This document shows positions 19,788-29,045 of a stretch of DNA of 64,000 nt, piece after piece. Within the stretch, counting starts at the first letter, position 1; the number at the start of each line of letters is the position of its first letter. This DNA comes from Pistricoccus aurantiacus (GTDB lineage: Bacteria > Pseudomonadota > Gammaproteobacteria > Pseudomonadales > Halomonadaceae). The stretch spans positions 992,001-1,056,000 of the forward strand of contig NZ_CP042382.1 in the NCBI RefSeq assembly GCF_007954585.1, written 5' to 3'. Below the pieces are notes generated by a model, which was given only the letters and a program-made list of their open reading frames with translations, did not search any database and was not told the origin of the DNA. Both the position numbers and the translations under genes were made by a program.

Positions 19788-20066
19788 TTGTCGAAGCGCG
19801 CCATTGCCCTGCGGGATATTACCCTGGTCGAAGGCGGGGCTTCCCTCGACGCCTTGCTGGCGCTTATCGCCAAGCTCGAAGATGATTACCGGGCGGCGTC
19901 CACGAGCATGCAGGCGATGGCCATCTTCAAGCTGGACGATGATGCTCCATCCGCATCGAACATGGACACAGCTCCTGATACCAAGCCGGTCAGCTTCGAG
20001 TCCATCATCAAGGGAGTTTCTGATGCCAAGCCGGCGACTCAGGAATATGACTGGCAAAGCTTTTGA
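19788..20066 (+). CDS. hypothetical protein, possibly a gene fragment
   Basis: A 92-residue frame starting at TTG with no clear ribosome-binding site. It begins with a helical, leucine-rich half (SLDALLALIAKLEDDY) and ends with a polar tail. I recognise no family. It lies between two pseudogene scraps, and the lack of a good start suggests it is a remnant. Confidence 0.25.
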   Translation: MSKRAIALRDITLVEGGASLDALLALIAKLEDDYRAASTSMQAMAIFKLDDDAPSASNMDTAPDTKPVSFESIIKGVSDAKPATQEYDWQSF

Positions 20067-20098
20067 AGGCGGCCTGCTTGTAAGAAAGTGGTTTGTTC

Positions 20099-20146
20099 CT
20101 AGAAGCCATCGGCCGCCAGTTGGACCGGCTGCTCAGGCGGCGTTAA
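20099..20146 (+). pseudogene. 3' remnant of comM
   Basis: Translated from 20099 the bases give LEAIGRQLDRLLRRR and a stop. The intact comM ends MEAIGYRQLDRLLKRQ. Apart from one missing codon, only about three of 45 bases differ. This is the tail of a second comM and pairs with the 5' scrap at 12611-12730. Confidence 0.8.
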
Positions 20147-20154
20147 ATCAATGG

Positions 20155-21072
20155 TCATGCCGCTGCCTGTAGCAGTCTGTCGGCCATTCGAAGGACTTCT
20201 TCGCGGGTCTCGTTTCTGCGCCAGAGAAGCTGGAGGGGGATAGTCAGTCGAGCTTCGATATCGGCAATGAATGGCCGATAGACAACGCCGAGCCGACTCG
20301 CCGCACGCAGGGAAGCCGGAAAGAAGGCGATGCCTTTTCCGGCGGCGATATTTGCCAGCAGCTCGACATGCTCGCCGGGTTCCGGCCTGCGCGGTGGCTC
20401 GTAGGCGAAATCCGCAAAGACGCGCTCGCAGTTGTCGTAGAAGGCCGGGTTGTCGTTGCGCGGGAACCAGAACAGCACCATGCCTCCCAGATCCGCGAAG
20501 GACACACGCTCCTTGCGGGTCGCGTCATGTGCTTCGGATAGCGCCACCATCAGCGGCTCGCGCGCGACTTGTCGTATCTCGAGCTCCTCGCCCTGGCGCG
20601 GAATATCCCCGACGATGGCAAGATCGATCTCACCACTTCGCAACCGCTCGAGCAGGCGCTTCGAGTAGGCATGTTCGATGCGGATTTGTGCGGGCGGCGT
20701 AATGTCATTCAGAACGCGGTGAATTCCCCGTACGAGGCTGAAATCGATCACGCTGGTCAGGCCCAGGCGAACGTCCGCGTCTTCGCCAATCCTTTCGTTG
20801 CGCATCGTTTCGAGCGCCGCATCGAGTCTGGAAAGTATCGCCTGTGCCTCCTGAGCAAAGGCTTCCCCGGCGGAAGTCAGGCTAACGTAATGGGTATCCC
20901 GTTCAAGCAGCTTGATCCTTAGCAGATCTTCCAGGTTCCTTATTTGTCTCGAAAGAGGTGGCTGAGACATGTTCAAGAGATCTGCCGCGCGGCGAAAATT
21001 CAGTTCCTGGGCTACGGCGACGAAACATTGCAGCTGTCTGGTGGTAGGCATTCGCCCTGAGAAAACCGCCAT
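20155..21072 (-). CDS. LysR-family transcriptional regulator
   Basis: A 305-residue LysR regulator with a typical N-terminal helix-turn-helix (LNFRRAADLLNMSQPPLSRQ) and a C-terminal effector domain ending near residue 300. AAAGGAG five bases before the ATG at 21072 fixes the start, though the frame is open further upstream. It is divergent from the carboxymuconolactone decarboxylase-family gene, whose start lies 126 bases away, and probably controls it and perhaps the aldo/keto reductase. The effector is unknown. Confidence 0.88.
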   Translation of the reverse strand: MAVFSGRMPTTRQLQCFVAVAQELNFRRAADLLNMSQPPLSRQIRNLEDLLRIKLLERDTHYVSLTSAGEAFAQEAQAILSRLDAALETMRNERIGEDADVRLGLTSVIDFSLVRGIHRVLNDITPPAQIRIEHAYSKRLLERLRSGEIDLAIVGDIPRQGEELEIRQVAREPLMVALSEAHDATRKERVSFADLGGMVLFWFPRNDNPAFYDNCERVFADFAYEPPRRPEPGEHVELLANIAAGKGIAFFPASLRAASRLGVVYRPFIADIEARLTIPLQLLWRRNETREEVLRMADRLLQAAA

Positions 21073-21198
21073 CGGCGCTCCTTTCACAAGCTCGATTCGT
21101 GATGCAGTCAGGGTATTACAGAATAGGTCATTCTCCGCGAATCCCTGTTCGGCCAACCTTGCACTAGTGATCATCGACCTGATGGCAAGGAGTGACGT

Positions 21199-21609
21199 AT
21201 GGCCAAATATTCAGAAACGGTTGCCTTGGAGGACAAGACCGCCAAAGGAAAACGCATCATGGATCTTCTCGAGCCCGGGACCGGCGAGCGAGTCACCGGC
21301 CGGCTCGCAGAACTGGACGCGGACCTGCCCCGGCTGATCACGGATTATGCCTTCGCGGATGTGGTGGGCCGGCCAGGCCTGGATATCAGGACACGCGAGA
21401 TGCTCACGGTCGCCGCCCTCACCGCCATGGGAACCGCCCAGGGACAGCTGGAATTTCATATGCGCGGTGCCCTGAACGTAGGTGTCAGCAGGGAGGAACT
21501 GCTCGAGGTCGTGATCCAGATGGCGGTCTATGCGGGTATCCCCGCCTGCATGAACGGGATAACCGCCTATCGCGCGGCGCTGTCTGCCCGAGGTGGCCCT
21601 GGTCAGTAA
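21199..21609 (+). CDS. carboxymuconolactone decarboxylase family protein
   Basis: A 136-residue all-helical protein of the CMD/AhpD-like family (PF02627). The core segment RTREMLTVAALTAMGTAQGQ, followed by EFHMRGALNVGVSREELLEV, resembles PcaC, the gamma-carboxymuconolactone decarboxylase. The CXXC pair of the peroxidase AhpD is absent, so a thiol-disulfide role is unlikely. No other protocatechuate-pathway genes are present, so the substrate is uncertain. AAGGAG precedes the ATG. Confidence 0.85.
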   Translation: MAKYSETVALEDKTAKGKRIMDLLEPGTGERVTGRLAELDADLPRLITDYAFADVVGRPGLDIRTREMLTVAALTAMGTAQGQLEFHMRGALNVGVSREELLEVVIQMAVYAGIPACMNGITAYRAALSARGGPGQ

Positions 21610-21713
21610 GATACAAACCCGCTCTCTTCGAAATTCACTACAAGCCGTCCCTTGTCATGTCGGTTCATGACTACCATCCTGATAGCTCGAGCCATCCACC
21701 AAGGGAGTGAACG

Positions 21714-22709
21714 ATGCAGACGCTGAAGATTGCCAATACGGATATCACCGCTTCACGCATCGGCTTGGGAACCTGGGCCATGGGGGGCTGGATGTGGGGC
21801 GGTACCGATGACGATCAGGCGGTGCGTACCATTCATGCCGCTCTCGATCAGGGGGTGACGCTGATCGATACCGCGCCGGTCTATGGCTTCGGCCACGCGG
21901 AGGAAGTGGTGGGACGCGCCGTGACGGAATCCGGAAAGCGCGACGCGCTGGTACTGGCCACCAAGGTGGCGATGGAGTGGGACGCCCAGGAAAACGTGAT
22001 GCGCAACGCCAGCGCTTCGCGTATCAAGAAGGAGGTGGAGGATTCCCTGCGTCGTCTGCAGACCGACATTATCGATCTCTACCAGGTGCACTGGCCGGAT
22101 CCGCTGGTGCCCATGGAGGAAACCGCGCGAGCCATGGAGCGGCTCTATCGAGACGGCAAGATTCGCGCCATCGGCGTCAGCAACTTTTCGCCGGAGCAGT
22201 GCGACGCCTTTCGCGAGGTGGCGCCCCTGCACAGCGTGCAGCCGCCGCTGAACTTGTTCGAGCGCGGCGCGGAGCAGGACATCATTCCCTATGCCAAGCG
22301 TCACGACATGACCATGCTGACCTACGGGGCACTATGTCGTGGCCTGCTGACCGGCAAGATGCACGAGGACTCGACCTTCGAAGGGGACGACCTGCGCAAC
22401 AGCGACCCCAAGTTCCAGTCGCCGCGCTTCGCCCAGTATCTCGCCGCTGTGGAGGCGCTGGATCAGTTCGCGCAGGAGCGTTATGGCAAACGGGTGCTGG
22501 AGCTGGCGGTGCGCTGGTTGCTGGATCGCCATGACAACGGCGTGGCGTTATGGGGTGCGCGGCGGCCGGATCAGGTGGAGCCCGTGGCGGCCATCGACGA
22601 CTGGCGACTGGAGAATGCGGATCTCGACGAGATCGAACGTATCGTCGATCAACACGTCACCGATTCGGTAGGGCCGGACTTCATGGCGCCGCCAAGCCGG
22701 GAGGACTGA
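21714..22709 (+). CDS. aldo/keto reductase
   Basis: A 331-residue NADPH-dependent oxidoreductase with a TIM-barrel fold. The catalytic tetrad is visible as Asp52 and Tyr57 (LIDTAPVYGFG), Lys84 (LATKV) and His126 (YQVHWPDP). IGVSNFSPEQ is the second family signature. It follows the CMD-family gene by about 100 bases on the same strand and is closed by a strong terminator, so the two may be one transcript under the divergent LysR regulator. The substrate cannot be predicted. Confidence 0.92.
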   Translation: MQTLKIANTDITASRIGLGTWAMGGWMWGGTDDDQAVRTIHAALDQGVTLIDTAPVYGFGHAEEVVGRAVTESGKRDALVLATKVAMEWDAQENVMRNASASRIKKEVEDSLRRLQTDIIDLYQVHWPDPLVPMEETARAMERLYRDGKIRAIGVSNFSPEQCDAFREVAPLHSVQPPLNLFERGAEQDIIPYAKRHDMTMLTYGALCRGLLTGKMHEDSTFEGDDLRNSDPKFQSPRFAQYLAAVEALDQFAQERYGKRVLELAVRWLLDRHDNGVALWGARRPDQVEPVAAIDDWRLENADLDEIERIVDQHVTDSVGPDFMAPPSRED

Positions 22710-22732
22710 GCCTTTCTCGACAGAGCGGCAAA

Positions 22733-22764
22733 CAAGAAGCCCGACGTTAACGTCGGGCTTCTTG
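22733..22764. terminator. bidirectional terminator
   Basis: A perfect 14-bp inverted repeat (arms 22733-22746 and 22751-22764) with a TTAA loop, flanked by CTTCTTG on one side and CAAGAAG on the other. It separates the convergent aldo/keto reductase and PNPOx-like genes. Confidence 0.85.
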
Positions 22765-22786
22765 TAGGGAGGAGAAAGAACGAGGT

Positions 22787-23272
22787 CTATTTGCCGAACT
22801 TCTCGTTCTCGCCCAGATCCGGGGTCTTGTCCGTCATGTTGGCCTTGGCGATTTCGTAGAGCTGGAAGGTCTTGCTTTCCTTGGCCTTCCAGTGCTCGCC
22901 CTGACGAATCTTGATTTCCAGCAGGGCCACGTCCGGGTCGTCCTTGCCGTTGGGGAACCAGGCGCCGACGAAGGGGTTCCAGTACTTGTCGATCAATTCC
23001 CGGTCGTCGCTCAGGTTGGCGGTGCCGGAAAGCGACACGTAGATGCCGTCTTCCTGATCGGAAAAGCTCAGGCAGACGTGACTGTCCTGCTTGGCCTCGA
23101 TGACCTTCTCCGCGCTGCGCCGAGTGTAGAACCACAGGGTTCCGTCATATTCGTCCTGGACCAGATGCATGGGCCGAGCCCTGAGCTGGTCGCCGTCTTC
23201 CGTGACCAGCATGCCGACCTTGATATGCTTGATCATCTTCCAGATTTTCTGCTTGTGCTCCGGGCTAGACAT
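22787..23272 (-). CDS. pyridoxamine 5'-phosphate oxidase-like protein (general stress protein 26 type)
   Basis: A 161-residue flavin-binding split-barrel protein of the PNPOx-like group. Typical parts are VGMLVTEDGDQLRARPM, TLWFYTRRSAEKVIE and VSLSGTANLSDD. Members related to Bacillus general stress protein 26 bind FMN or F420-like cofactors, and their reaction is mostly unknown. The ATG at 23272 follows AAGGAG with a somewhat long gap. Two upstream in-frame ATGs exist but have no better site. Confidence 0.82.
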   Translation of the reverse strand: MSSPEHKQKIWKMIKHIKVGMLVTEDGDQLRARPMHLVQDEYDGTLWFYTRRSAEKVIEAKQDSHVCLSFSDQEDGIYVSLSGTANLSDDRELIDKYWNPFVGAWFPNGKDDPDVALLEIKIRQGEHWKAKESKTFQLYEIAKANMTDKTPDLGENEKFGK

Positions 23273-23363
23273 GAGATTCACACTCCTTGCGTCATTCATG
23301 AACGGGCATCGCAATCGATCCTTGCGTTTCCCAGCCTAGCAGGCAAGCCGGAAAAGCCGCAAA

Positions 23364-24467
23364 TCACGCCCGCAGAGCACGCTCCAATGCCGCCAGGCGA
23401 CCCGGCTGCAGCGCGTCTTCCAGGGCGGTGATGCGCAATACATGGCCCAGCGCCGGCTGGGGCGGGCGATGCACCAGGCTGCCAGCGGCGAGCAGTTCGC
23501 CATGCAGGCGCTCGGCGAGTGCCGCGCTGGGAAGGCGCAGCGCCACGAAATTGGTGTGGCTGGGGAGTACGTCACCGCCGAGCGCTTCCAGCCAGCGGGC
23601 CAGGCGTTCGCGGCGGGCAATCACCGCCTGAATATGCGTTTCGACTTCCCGGGAATCATCGAGCACGATTTCCGCCGCTTTCTGAGCGATGCTCGACACC
23701 GCATAGTGAATGCGTACCTTGTTGAGCAGGGCGATATCCTCGGGCTCGGCGATGGCGTAGCCGATGCGCAGCCCCGCCAGGCCCTGGGCCTTGGAAAAGG
23801 TGCGCAGTCGAACCGTCGCCGACAGAGGACGGTTTTGCGCCGGGGTCCAGGCGCTGTCGCGAAAGTCGTGGTAGGCCTCGTCCAGCAACAGGGTGCAATT
23901 CTTCGGCAGGGTTTCACGCAAGGCGTCGATGGCCGTATCGTCGTGAAGATGGCCGCTGGGATTGTCCGGATTGGCGAGATACACCAGCCGCGCGTCTTGT
24001 GCCTGGGCGACGCGGGCGAGCGCCTCCAGATCCGGCGCCAGATAGCCCGATGCTTCCCGGTAGGGCACTTCGCTGATACGGCAGCCCTGGCCGGCGGCGA
24101 AATAGCCGAAGGTAGGATAGGTGCCGGCGCTGGCGACGACTCGGCTACCTGGCGGGCAGGTGGCGCGCAGTACCAGGGCGATCAGGCTATCCGCGCCGGC
24201 GTCCACCAGCAGCGATTCCACCGGCAACCGATACTGGTTCGCCAGTCGCGAACGCACTCCCAAGGCCTCCGCGTCCCCATAGCCTCGAGCCAGTTCCGCA
24301 AGTTCTGCGCCGAAACGCTCGCTTAGGGCGTGATGGGGCATGTCGAGCCCTTCGTTGGAACCCAGGCGATGGGGGATCTCCCGATCCAGCCGCCGTTCTA
24401 GCGCCTTGATGCCCGGGAAAGGATTGTCCGGGCCGTCGCGGTACAGATGATCGGTGAAACGCGCCAT
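23364..24467 (-). CDS. class I/II PLP-dependent aminotransferase, HisC-like
   Basis: A 367-residue fold-type I aminotransferase. The schiff-base lysine is in RTFSKAQGLAGLRIGYA, the segment YLANPDNPSGHL holds the conserved NPxNPxG-like turn, and LLLDEAYHDF holds the cofactor aspartate and tyrosine. It resembles histidinol-phosphate aminotransferases and related aromatic transaminases, but stands outside a his operon, so the substrate is open. GAGAGG lies six bases before the ATG at 24467. Confidence 0.88.
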   Translation of the reverse strand: MARFTDHLYRDGPDNPFPGIKALERRLDREIPHRLGSNEGLDMPHHALSERFGAELAELARGYGDAEALGVRSRLANQYRLPVESLLVDAGADSLIALVLRATCPPGSRVVASAGTYPTFGYFAAGQGCRISEVPYREASGYLAPDLEALARVAQAQDARLVYLANPDNPSGHLHDDTAIDALRETLPKNCTLLLDEAYHDFRDSAWTPAQNRPLSATVRLRTFSKAQGLAGLRIGYAIAEPEDIALLNKVRIHYAVSSIAQKAAEIVLDDSREVETHIQAVIARRERLARWLEALGGDVLPSHTNFVALRLPSAALAERLHGELLAAGSLVHRPPQPALGHVLRITALEDALQPGRLAALERALRA

Positions 24468-24497
24468 GTTCAACCTCTCGAATAAACGTTTCGGAAT

Positions 24498-25010
24498 TTA
24501 AAGCGCGGTAGTATCGATCGCGCCACTGAGCTGTTCCTGCCACTGCTGTCGAGTATCGCCGGGGCGACGCAGGCTCAAGGTCAGGCGATAAGGCACCAGC
24601 ACTCGATCGGAAAGCTGCAAAGGGGCGCCGCTGGTTTCCAGGCGACTCTCGAGTATCCACTGATTACTGTCGTGATCCGAAGGTGTGACCGAGGTGGGTT
24701 GTTCTGCCGCCCAGTCCAGCACTTGAGGCCCTGGCGGCTTGGCGAGCAGGCCGCGTGTAAGGCTCTCGCGAAAGCGCTCGCTGTCGATATCCAGGCTCGG
24801 GTCTACATGCGACGGAGGCAACAGCAGCACCAGGCTGGAAAGCGTCTGCGGCGTCTTGTCTTTCAGCACCGGCGACTCGAGCACCCGGGTCGCCGCCTTG
24901 TCGCCGAGCCCCAGCAGCGCCTGGCGCAGGGTGGCCGGGGGGGATGGCTGGCTGGCACAGCCGCTCGCCAGCAGCAGTACGACGAACAGAAGCGAATAGC
25001 GGATGCGGTT
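24498..25010 (-). CDS. putative outer-membrane lipoprotein
   Basis: A lipoprotein of about 171 residues whose ATG spans 25011-25013 and overlaps the hydrolase stop (ATGA). The signal peptide ends in the lipobox LASGC at residues 15-19, and Ser-Gln after a following Ala suggests outer-membrane sorting. The domain that follows (VLLLPPSHVDPSLDIDSERF, then WILESRLETSG) vaguely recalls LpoB-type penicillin-binding protein activators, but I cannot support this firmly. Translation is coupled to the upstream alpha/beta hydrolase. Function unknown. Confidence 0.7.
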   Translation of the reverse strand, partial: NRIRYSLLFVVLLLASGCASQPSPPATLRQALLGLGDKAATRVLESPVLKDKTPQTLSSLVLLLPPSHVDPSLDIDSERFRESLTRGLLAKPPGPQVLDWAAEQPTSVTPSDHDSNQWILESRLETSGAPLQLSDRVLVPYRLTLSLRRPGDTRQQWQEQLSGAIDTTAL

Positions 25011-26026
25011 CATGGAGCGGGTGTCCTTGCGTGAGTTTTCGAGTAACGAGCAAGCGGTTCGGTCTCGAAGTCGGCGAGAAACGCCTCGAGCCGTTCGAAC
25101 AGCGCCTGACGAATGGGCTCGGCCTCATTGACCAGATGATGGCGCGCCTGAGGATGCTGATACAGCGTTGCCTGGGGAAACTTGTGTTGCAGAACCTCGA
25201 GGTTCCAGGACCAGTCCACGGTCTGGTCCTGCTCTCCCTGAAGGATCAACACCGGAAGCTGGCTGGGGGGCAAGGCCAGCAGGCGCGGAATCCAGCGGCG
25301 CATGGCGCTGATCCAGCTGACCGGAAGATGATCCGCCTGCAAGGGATCCAGGTTTTGCAGGAAATTGGTGAAATCCTGGTCCGTGGAATTGGCCTGGTAG
25401 CGTCGGGATAGACTATTGATGAACGGCTCCGCCAGCAGATGAAGCCAGCGGGCCTGGTTCCAGCCCCAGGGCCGCACCAGCGGCGCCAGCAATGCAAGTC
25501 CCGCCCAAGGACACGGCTCGAGGGACGTCAGGGCGTCCGTGGCCAGGATTGCCGCGCCGGTACTCTGGCCGATGCCAAGCCAGGGCCGGGGCGCCAGGTT
25601 CATGGCGATGGTCCGTTGCTTGAGCGCATGCAGGCAGTGCCCGTAGTCGTCGAAGTCGTCGATGGTGGCCTGGGCGCCGCTGGAAAGTCCATGGCCGGGC
25701 AGGTCCCAAAGCACCACCTGCCAGCCGCGTCTCAGCAGCAGCTCCAGCAGATGGCCATAAAGCCCCAGATGATCGAAATAGCCATGCACCACGAACACGG
25801 TGCCCTGCGGTGTGGGCGGCCCCCAAACCTGGCACCACAGGCGATAGCGCGGGGTGTCGACAAAGCCCGCGTACAGGACCACGTGCTCCGACAGCAGCGG
25901 CGTGAGGCGGTAGCAGTCGAGATAGCGGGTCAGGCAGGGGTCGCCGAGGGCAAGGGTCGTGATGACCCGTGAGGTATCGATCGGGGCCAGTTCGCCTAGC
26001 GCCTTGAGAGCTGTGAAGTCGGTCAT
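25010..26026 (-). CDS. alpha/beta hydrolase (serine aminopeptidase S33/lysophospholipase-like)
   Basis: A 338-residue cytoplasmic hydrolase. The nucleophile elbow is GIGQSTGAA, the acidic residue lies in LILQGEQDQTVDW, and the histidine in QARHHLVNE, completing a Ser-Asp-His triad. VFVVHGYFDHLGLY carries the oxyanion-hole HG motif. It is similar to monoacylglycerol lipase/lysophospholipase-type enzymes. GAGGAG precedes the ATG. Its stop overlaps the start of the lipoprotein gene, so both form one operon. Confidence 0.88.
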   Translation of the reverse strand: MTDFTALKALGELAPIDTSRVITTLALGDPCLTRYLDCYRLTPLLSEHVVLYAGFVDTPRYRLWCQVWGPPTPQGTVFVVHGYFDHLGLYGHLLELLLRRGWQVVLWDLPGHGLSSGAQATIDDFDDYGHCLHALKQRTIAMNLAPRPWLGIGQSTGAAILATDALTSLEPCPWAGLALLAPLVRPWGWNQARWLHLLAEPFINSLSRRYQANSTDQDFTNFLQNLDPLQADHLPVSWISAMRRWIPRLLALPPSQLPVLILQGEQDQTVDWSWNLEVLQHKFPQATLYQHPQARHHLVNEAEPIRQALFERLEAFLADFETEPLARYSKTHARTPAP

Positions 26027-26262
26027 GTGTTTCTCCTCGACCCATGCTAGCGCTAGTGGAACTCGACGACCACGCCGGGAGGCTGGGCGCCGGCGGACTC
26101 AACTTTTAGTATGCCATGGGCAGACCCGCCGGATAATTTCGATTAGAGTATGGAAGTTTTTTCCACAAACATTCGGACACTGTGTTCGAGCACCAGGTTG
26201 CAGTAAACGATGAAACAGTCGGCCCCTCGGCGCCGGCTGCAGCGCATCAGGAGATTCCCCTC

Positions 26263-28443
26263 ATGACTGATCGTGTCACCCGCCACCGGCTCCAGGTGGC
26301 TACCGAGCTTGATCGTTTCATCAACGAGCAGGCGTTACCCGGTTCCGGCGTGGACGCCGACGCCTTCTGGTCCGGCGTCGATGCGTTGATCCATGAACTG
26401 GCGCCCAAGAATCGCAAACTGCTCGCCGAGCGCGAGCGACTGCAGCAGGAACTCGATACCTGGCACCGAGAGCATCCCGGCCAGGTCGAGGACATGGACG
26501 CCTATCGGAAGTTCCTGAAGCGTATCGGCTATCTGGCGGAGGTGCCGAATCAGGTCAAGATCGCCACCATCAACGTCGATCGGGAAATCACCACTCAGGC
26601 CGGCCCCCAGCTGGTGGTGCCCGTCACCAATGCGCGCTACGCCTTGAATGCGGCCAATTCTCGCTGGGGCAGCCTTTATAACGCCTTGTATGGTACCGAC
26701 GCCATCAGCGAGGAAGACGGCGTCGATCATACCAAGGAGTATAACCCCAGGCGTGGCGCCAAGGTCATTGCCTACGCACGAGGGGTGCTCGACATGGCAG
26801 CGCCCTTGGCCACCGGCACCCATCGCGATGCGGTCAACTACGCCCTGCGCGACGGGCACCTGGTGGTGACCCTCAAGAACGGCCGAGAGACCGGACTCAA
26901 AAGCCCTGGCAAGCTGGTGGGCTACCGGGGCGAGGCGTCCAAGCCTTCCGCGATATTGTTGTCCAATCACCGCCTGCACCTGGAAATCCAGATTGATCCC
27001 GAGCACCCCATCGGCAAGACGGACCCGGCGGGGGTCAAGGATCTGCTGATGGAATCCGCAATCACCGCGATCATGGACTGCGAGGATTCCGTCTCCGCGG
27101 TGGACGCGGAGGACAAGGTGCTGGCTTACAGCAACTGGCTGGGGCTGATGCAGGGCGACCTGGAGGAACAGGTAGAGAAAAACGGCAAGACCACCACCCG
27201 CCGACTCAACCCGGATCGTGAATACACCACCCCGGACGGCGGCAGCGTCAGCCTGCCGGGTCGAGTGCTGATGCTCGTGCGCAACGTCGGCCATCTGATG
27301 ACCACGCCGGCCATGCTGGACGGCGAAGGCAAGCAGGTACCGGAGGGAATCCTCGACGCGGTGGTCACCACCCTGGCCGCGCTGCGGGATCTGCAAAAGA
27401 GCGGCCCCCAGTCGCGCAACTCCCGCGCCGGCTCCATGTATATCGTCAAGCCCAAGATGCATGGCCCCAGGGAAGTCGCCTTCACCAGCGAGATATTCAG
27501 TCGTGTCGAAGACCTGCTGGGTCTCGAGCGCAACACCCTCAAGATGGGCATCATGGACGAGGAGCGCCGTACTTCCGTCAACCTCAAGGCGTGCATCGCC
27601 GCGGCGGCATCCCGGGTGGTCTTCATCAACACCGGCTTCCTGGATCGTACCGGCGACGAGATACACAGCGTCATGGAAGCCGGCGTGGTGGTGCGCAAGG
27701 GCAAGATGAAGAATACCACCTGGATCGACGCCTACGAGAAAAACAACGTCCAGACCGGCCTGGAGTGCGGCCTGCGCGGCCATGCCCAGATCGGCAAGGG
27801 TATGTGGGCGATGCCGGACCTAATGGCGGCGATGCTCGAGCAGAAGATCAACCATCTCAAGACCGGCGCCAACACCGCCTGGGTGCCTTCGCCCACTGCG
27901 GCAACCTTGCATGCGTTGCACTATCACCAGGTGGACGTGGAGGTAATCCAGCATGAGGTGGAAGGGCAGCCCACCGTCGATTATCTGGATGATCTGCTGA
28001 CCCCCCCGGTGGCGGCACGTCCCAACTGGACCAAGGAACAGATTCAACTCGAACTCGACAACAACTGTCAGGGCATTCTCGGCTACGTGGTGCGCTGGGT
28101 GGAACAGGGCGTCGGCGTCTCCAAGGTGCCGGATATCCACGATATCGGGCTGATGGAAGACCGGGCCACCCTGCGTATTTCCAGTCAGCATATCGCCAAC
28201 TGGCTGCTGCACGGTCTCATCACCAGGGAACAGGTCGAGGAGACGCTTGCCCGCATGGCGGAGGTGGTCGACAAGCAGCATTCGAGCGACCCCAACTACG
28301 TGCCCATGGCGCCGCGTCTGGACGAGTCCTGCGCCTTCAGCGCCGCCAAGGATCTGATCTTCAAGGGGCGCGAGCAGCCCTCCGGCTATACCGAGCCACT
28401 GCTGCATCACTGGCGCGCGGTGCACAAGTCCCACGCCAAGTAA
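26263..28443 (+). CDS. glcB: malate synthase G
   Basis: A 726-residue enzyme (E. coli GlcB has 723) condensing glyoxylate with acetyl-CoA to malate in the glyoxylate bypass. Strong landmarks are [16 protein letters not shown] near residue 270, [18 protein letters not shown] near 430, and [17 protein letters not shown] near 508. The ATG at 26263 follows AGGAG and gives the usual N-terminus, although the frame is open upstream. It stands alone, with no isocitrate lyase gene adjacent, and ends at a strong terminator. Confidence 0.97.
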   Translation: MTDRVTRHRLQVATELDRFINEQALPGSGVDADAFWSGVDALIHELAPKNRKLLAERERLQQELDTWHREHPGQVEDMDAYRKFLKRIGYLAEVPNQVKIATINVDREITTQAGPQLVVPVTNARYALNAANSRWGSLYNALYGTDAISEEDGVDHTKEYNPRRGAKVIAYARGVLDMAAPLATGTHRDAVNYALRDGHLVVTLKNGRETGLKSPGKLVGYRGEASKPSAILLSNHRLHLEIQIDPEHPIGKTDPAGVKDLLMESAITAIMDCEDSVSAVDAEDKVLAYSNWLGLMQGDLEEQVEKNGKTTTRRLNPDREYTTPDGGSVSLPGRVLMLVRNVGHLMTTPAMLDGEGKQVPEGILDAVVTTLAALRDLQKSGPQSRNSRAGSMYIVKPKMHGPREVAFTSEIFSRVEDLLGLERNTLKMGIMDEERRTSVNLKACIAAAASRVVFINTGFLDRTGDEIHSVMEAGVVVRKGKMKNTTWIDAYEKNNVQTGLECGLRGHAQIGKGMWAMPDLMAAMLEQKINHLKTGANTAWVPSPTAATLHALHYHQVDVEVIQHEVEGQPTVDYLDDLLTPPVAARPNWTKEQIQLELDNNCQGILGYVVRWVEQGVGVSKVPDIHDIGLMEDRATLRISSQHIANWLLHGLITREQVEETLARMAEVVDKQHSSDPNYVPMAPRLDESCAFSAAKDLIFKGREQPSGYTEPLLHHWRAVHKSHAK

Positions 28444-28489
28444 GCCGTCAGGCGACCAGCAGCCACCGGCGCCGTGCGCCGATGCTCGA

Positions 28490-28516
28490 ACGCCCCGAAG
28501 CGAGACTTCGGGGCGT
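28490..28516 (+). terminator. terminator of glcB
   Basis: An 11-bp perfect inverted repeat (28490-28500 and 28506-28516, five-base loop) is followed by CTTCTTTC, about 45 bases after the glcB stop. Confidence 0.85.
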
Positions 28517-28622
28517 CTTCTTTCATGACAGGTGCCCCGGGCGCCGATAGCTGGGCGAAAGGGGCGTCTTGCGCTATCGTGGGCCGGTTCACGACATCCT
28601 TATCCGTGAGGAATCCGAATCC

Positions 28623-29045
28623 ATGACCGCGATGACCGCCGCCGCCATCGAAGATTTTCTCGACGAGGTCTTCCCGCATCGCCAGGGCACCATCGAAGGC
28701 GTCGATACGCGACGCGCCACCATGAGCCTGGCCATCGAGGATGAGCATCTGCGCCCGGGCGCCTGCGTTTCCGGTCCCTGTATGCTGGGCTTGGCGGACG
28801 TATGTTTCTACGTGGCGATTCTCGCGGAGATAGGCCCGGAGGCCATGGCGGTCACCACGGATCTCAACTGTCATTTCCTGCGCCGTGCCCGGGGCGACCG
28901 GGATCTGATCGCCAACGCGCAGATTATCAAGCTGGGGCGTCGCCTCGCGGTGGGCAAGGTTGAGCTGTTCTCCGCCGGCGAGGAGGAGCCGGTGGCGATC
29001 GTCACTGTCACTTATGCCTTGCCGGATCAGGAAGACGATGACTAG
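28623..29045 (+). CDS. PaaI-family hotdog thioesterase
   Basis: A 140-residue protein of the 4HBT hotdog-fold family. The segment RPGACVSGPCMLGLADVCFY corresponds to the PaaI-type catalytic helix region, with the acidic residue in ADV, and LNCHFLRRA follows as in phenylacetyl-CoA thioesterases. GAGGAA lies before the ATG at 28623, which gives the normal length. The acyl-CoA substrate is unknown. Its last four bases overlap the end of the convergent DUF423 gene. Confidence 0.82.
   Translation: MTAMTAAAIEDFLDEVFPHRQGTIEGVDTRRATMSLAIEDEHLRPGACVSGPCMLGLADVCFYVAILAEIGPEAMAVTTDLNCHFLRRARGDRDLIANAQIIKLGRRLAVGKVELFSAGEEEPVAIVTVTYALPDQEDDD

Noticed and set aside
26335-27783. A minus-strand open frame of about 480 codons opposite glcB
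   Set aside because: Shadow of malate synthase codon bias with no start signal or family match. The same applies to the long minus frames opposite nuoCD, nuoF, nuoH, nuoM and nuoN.
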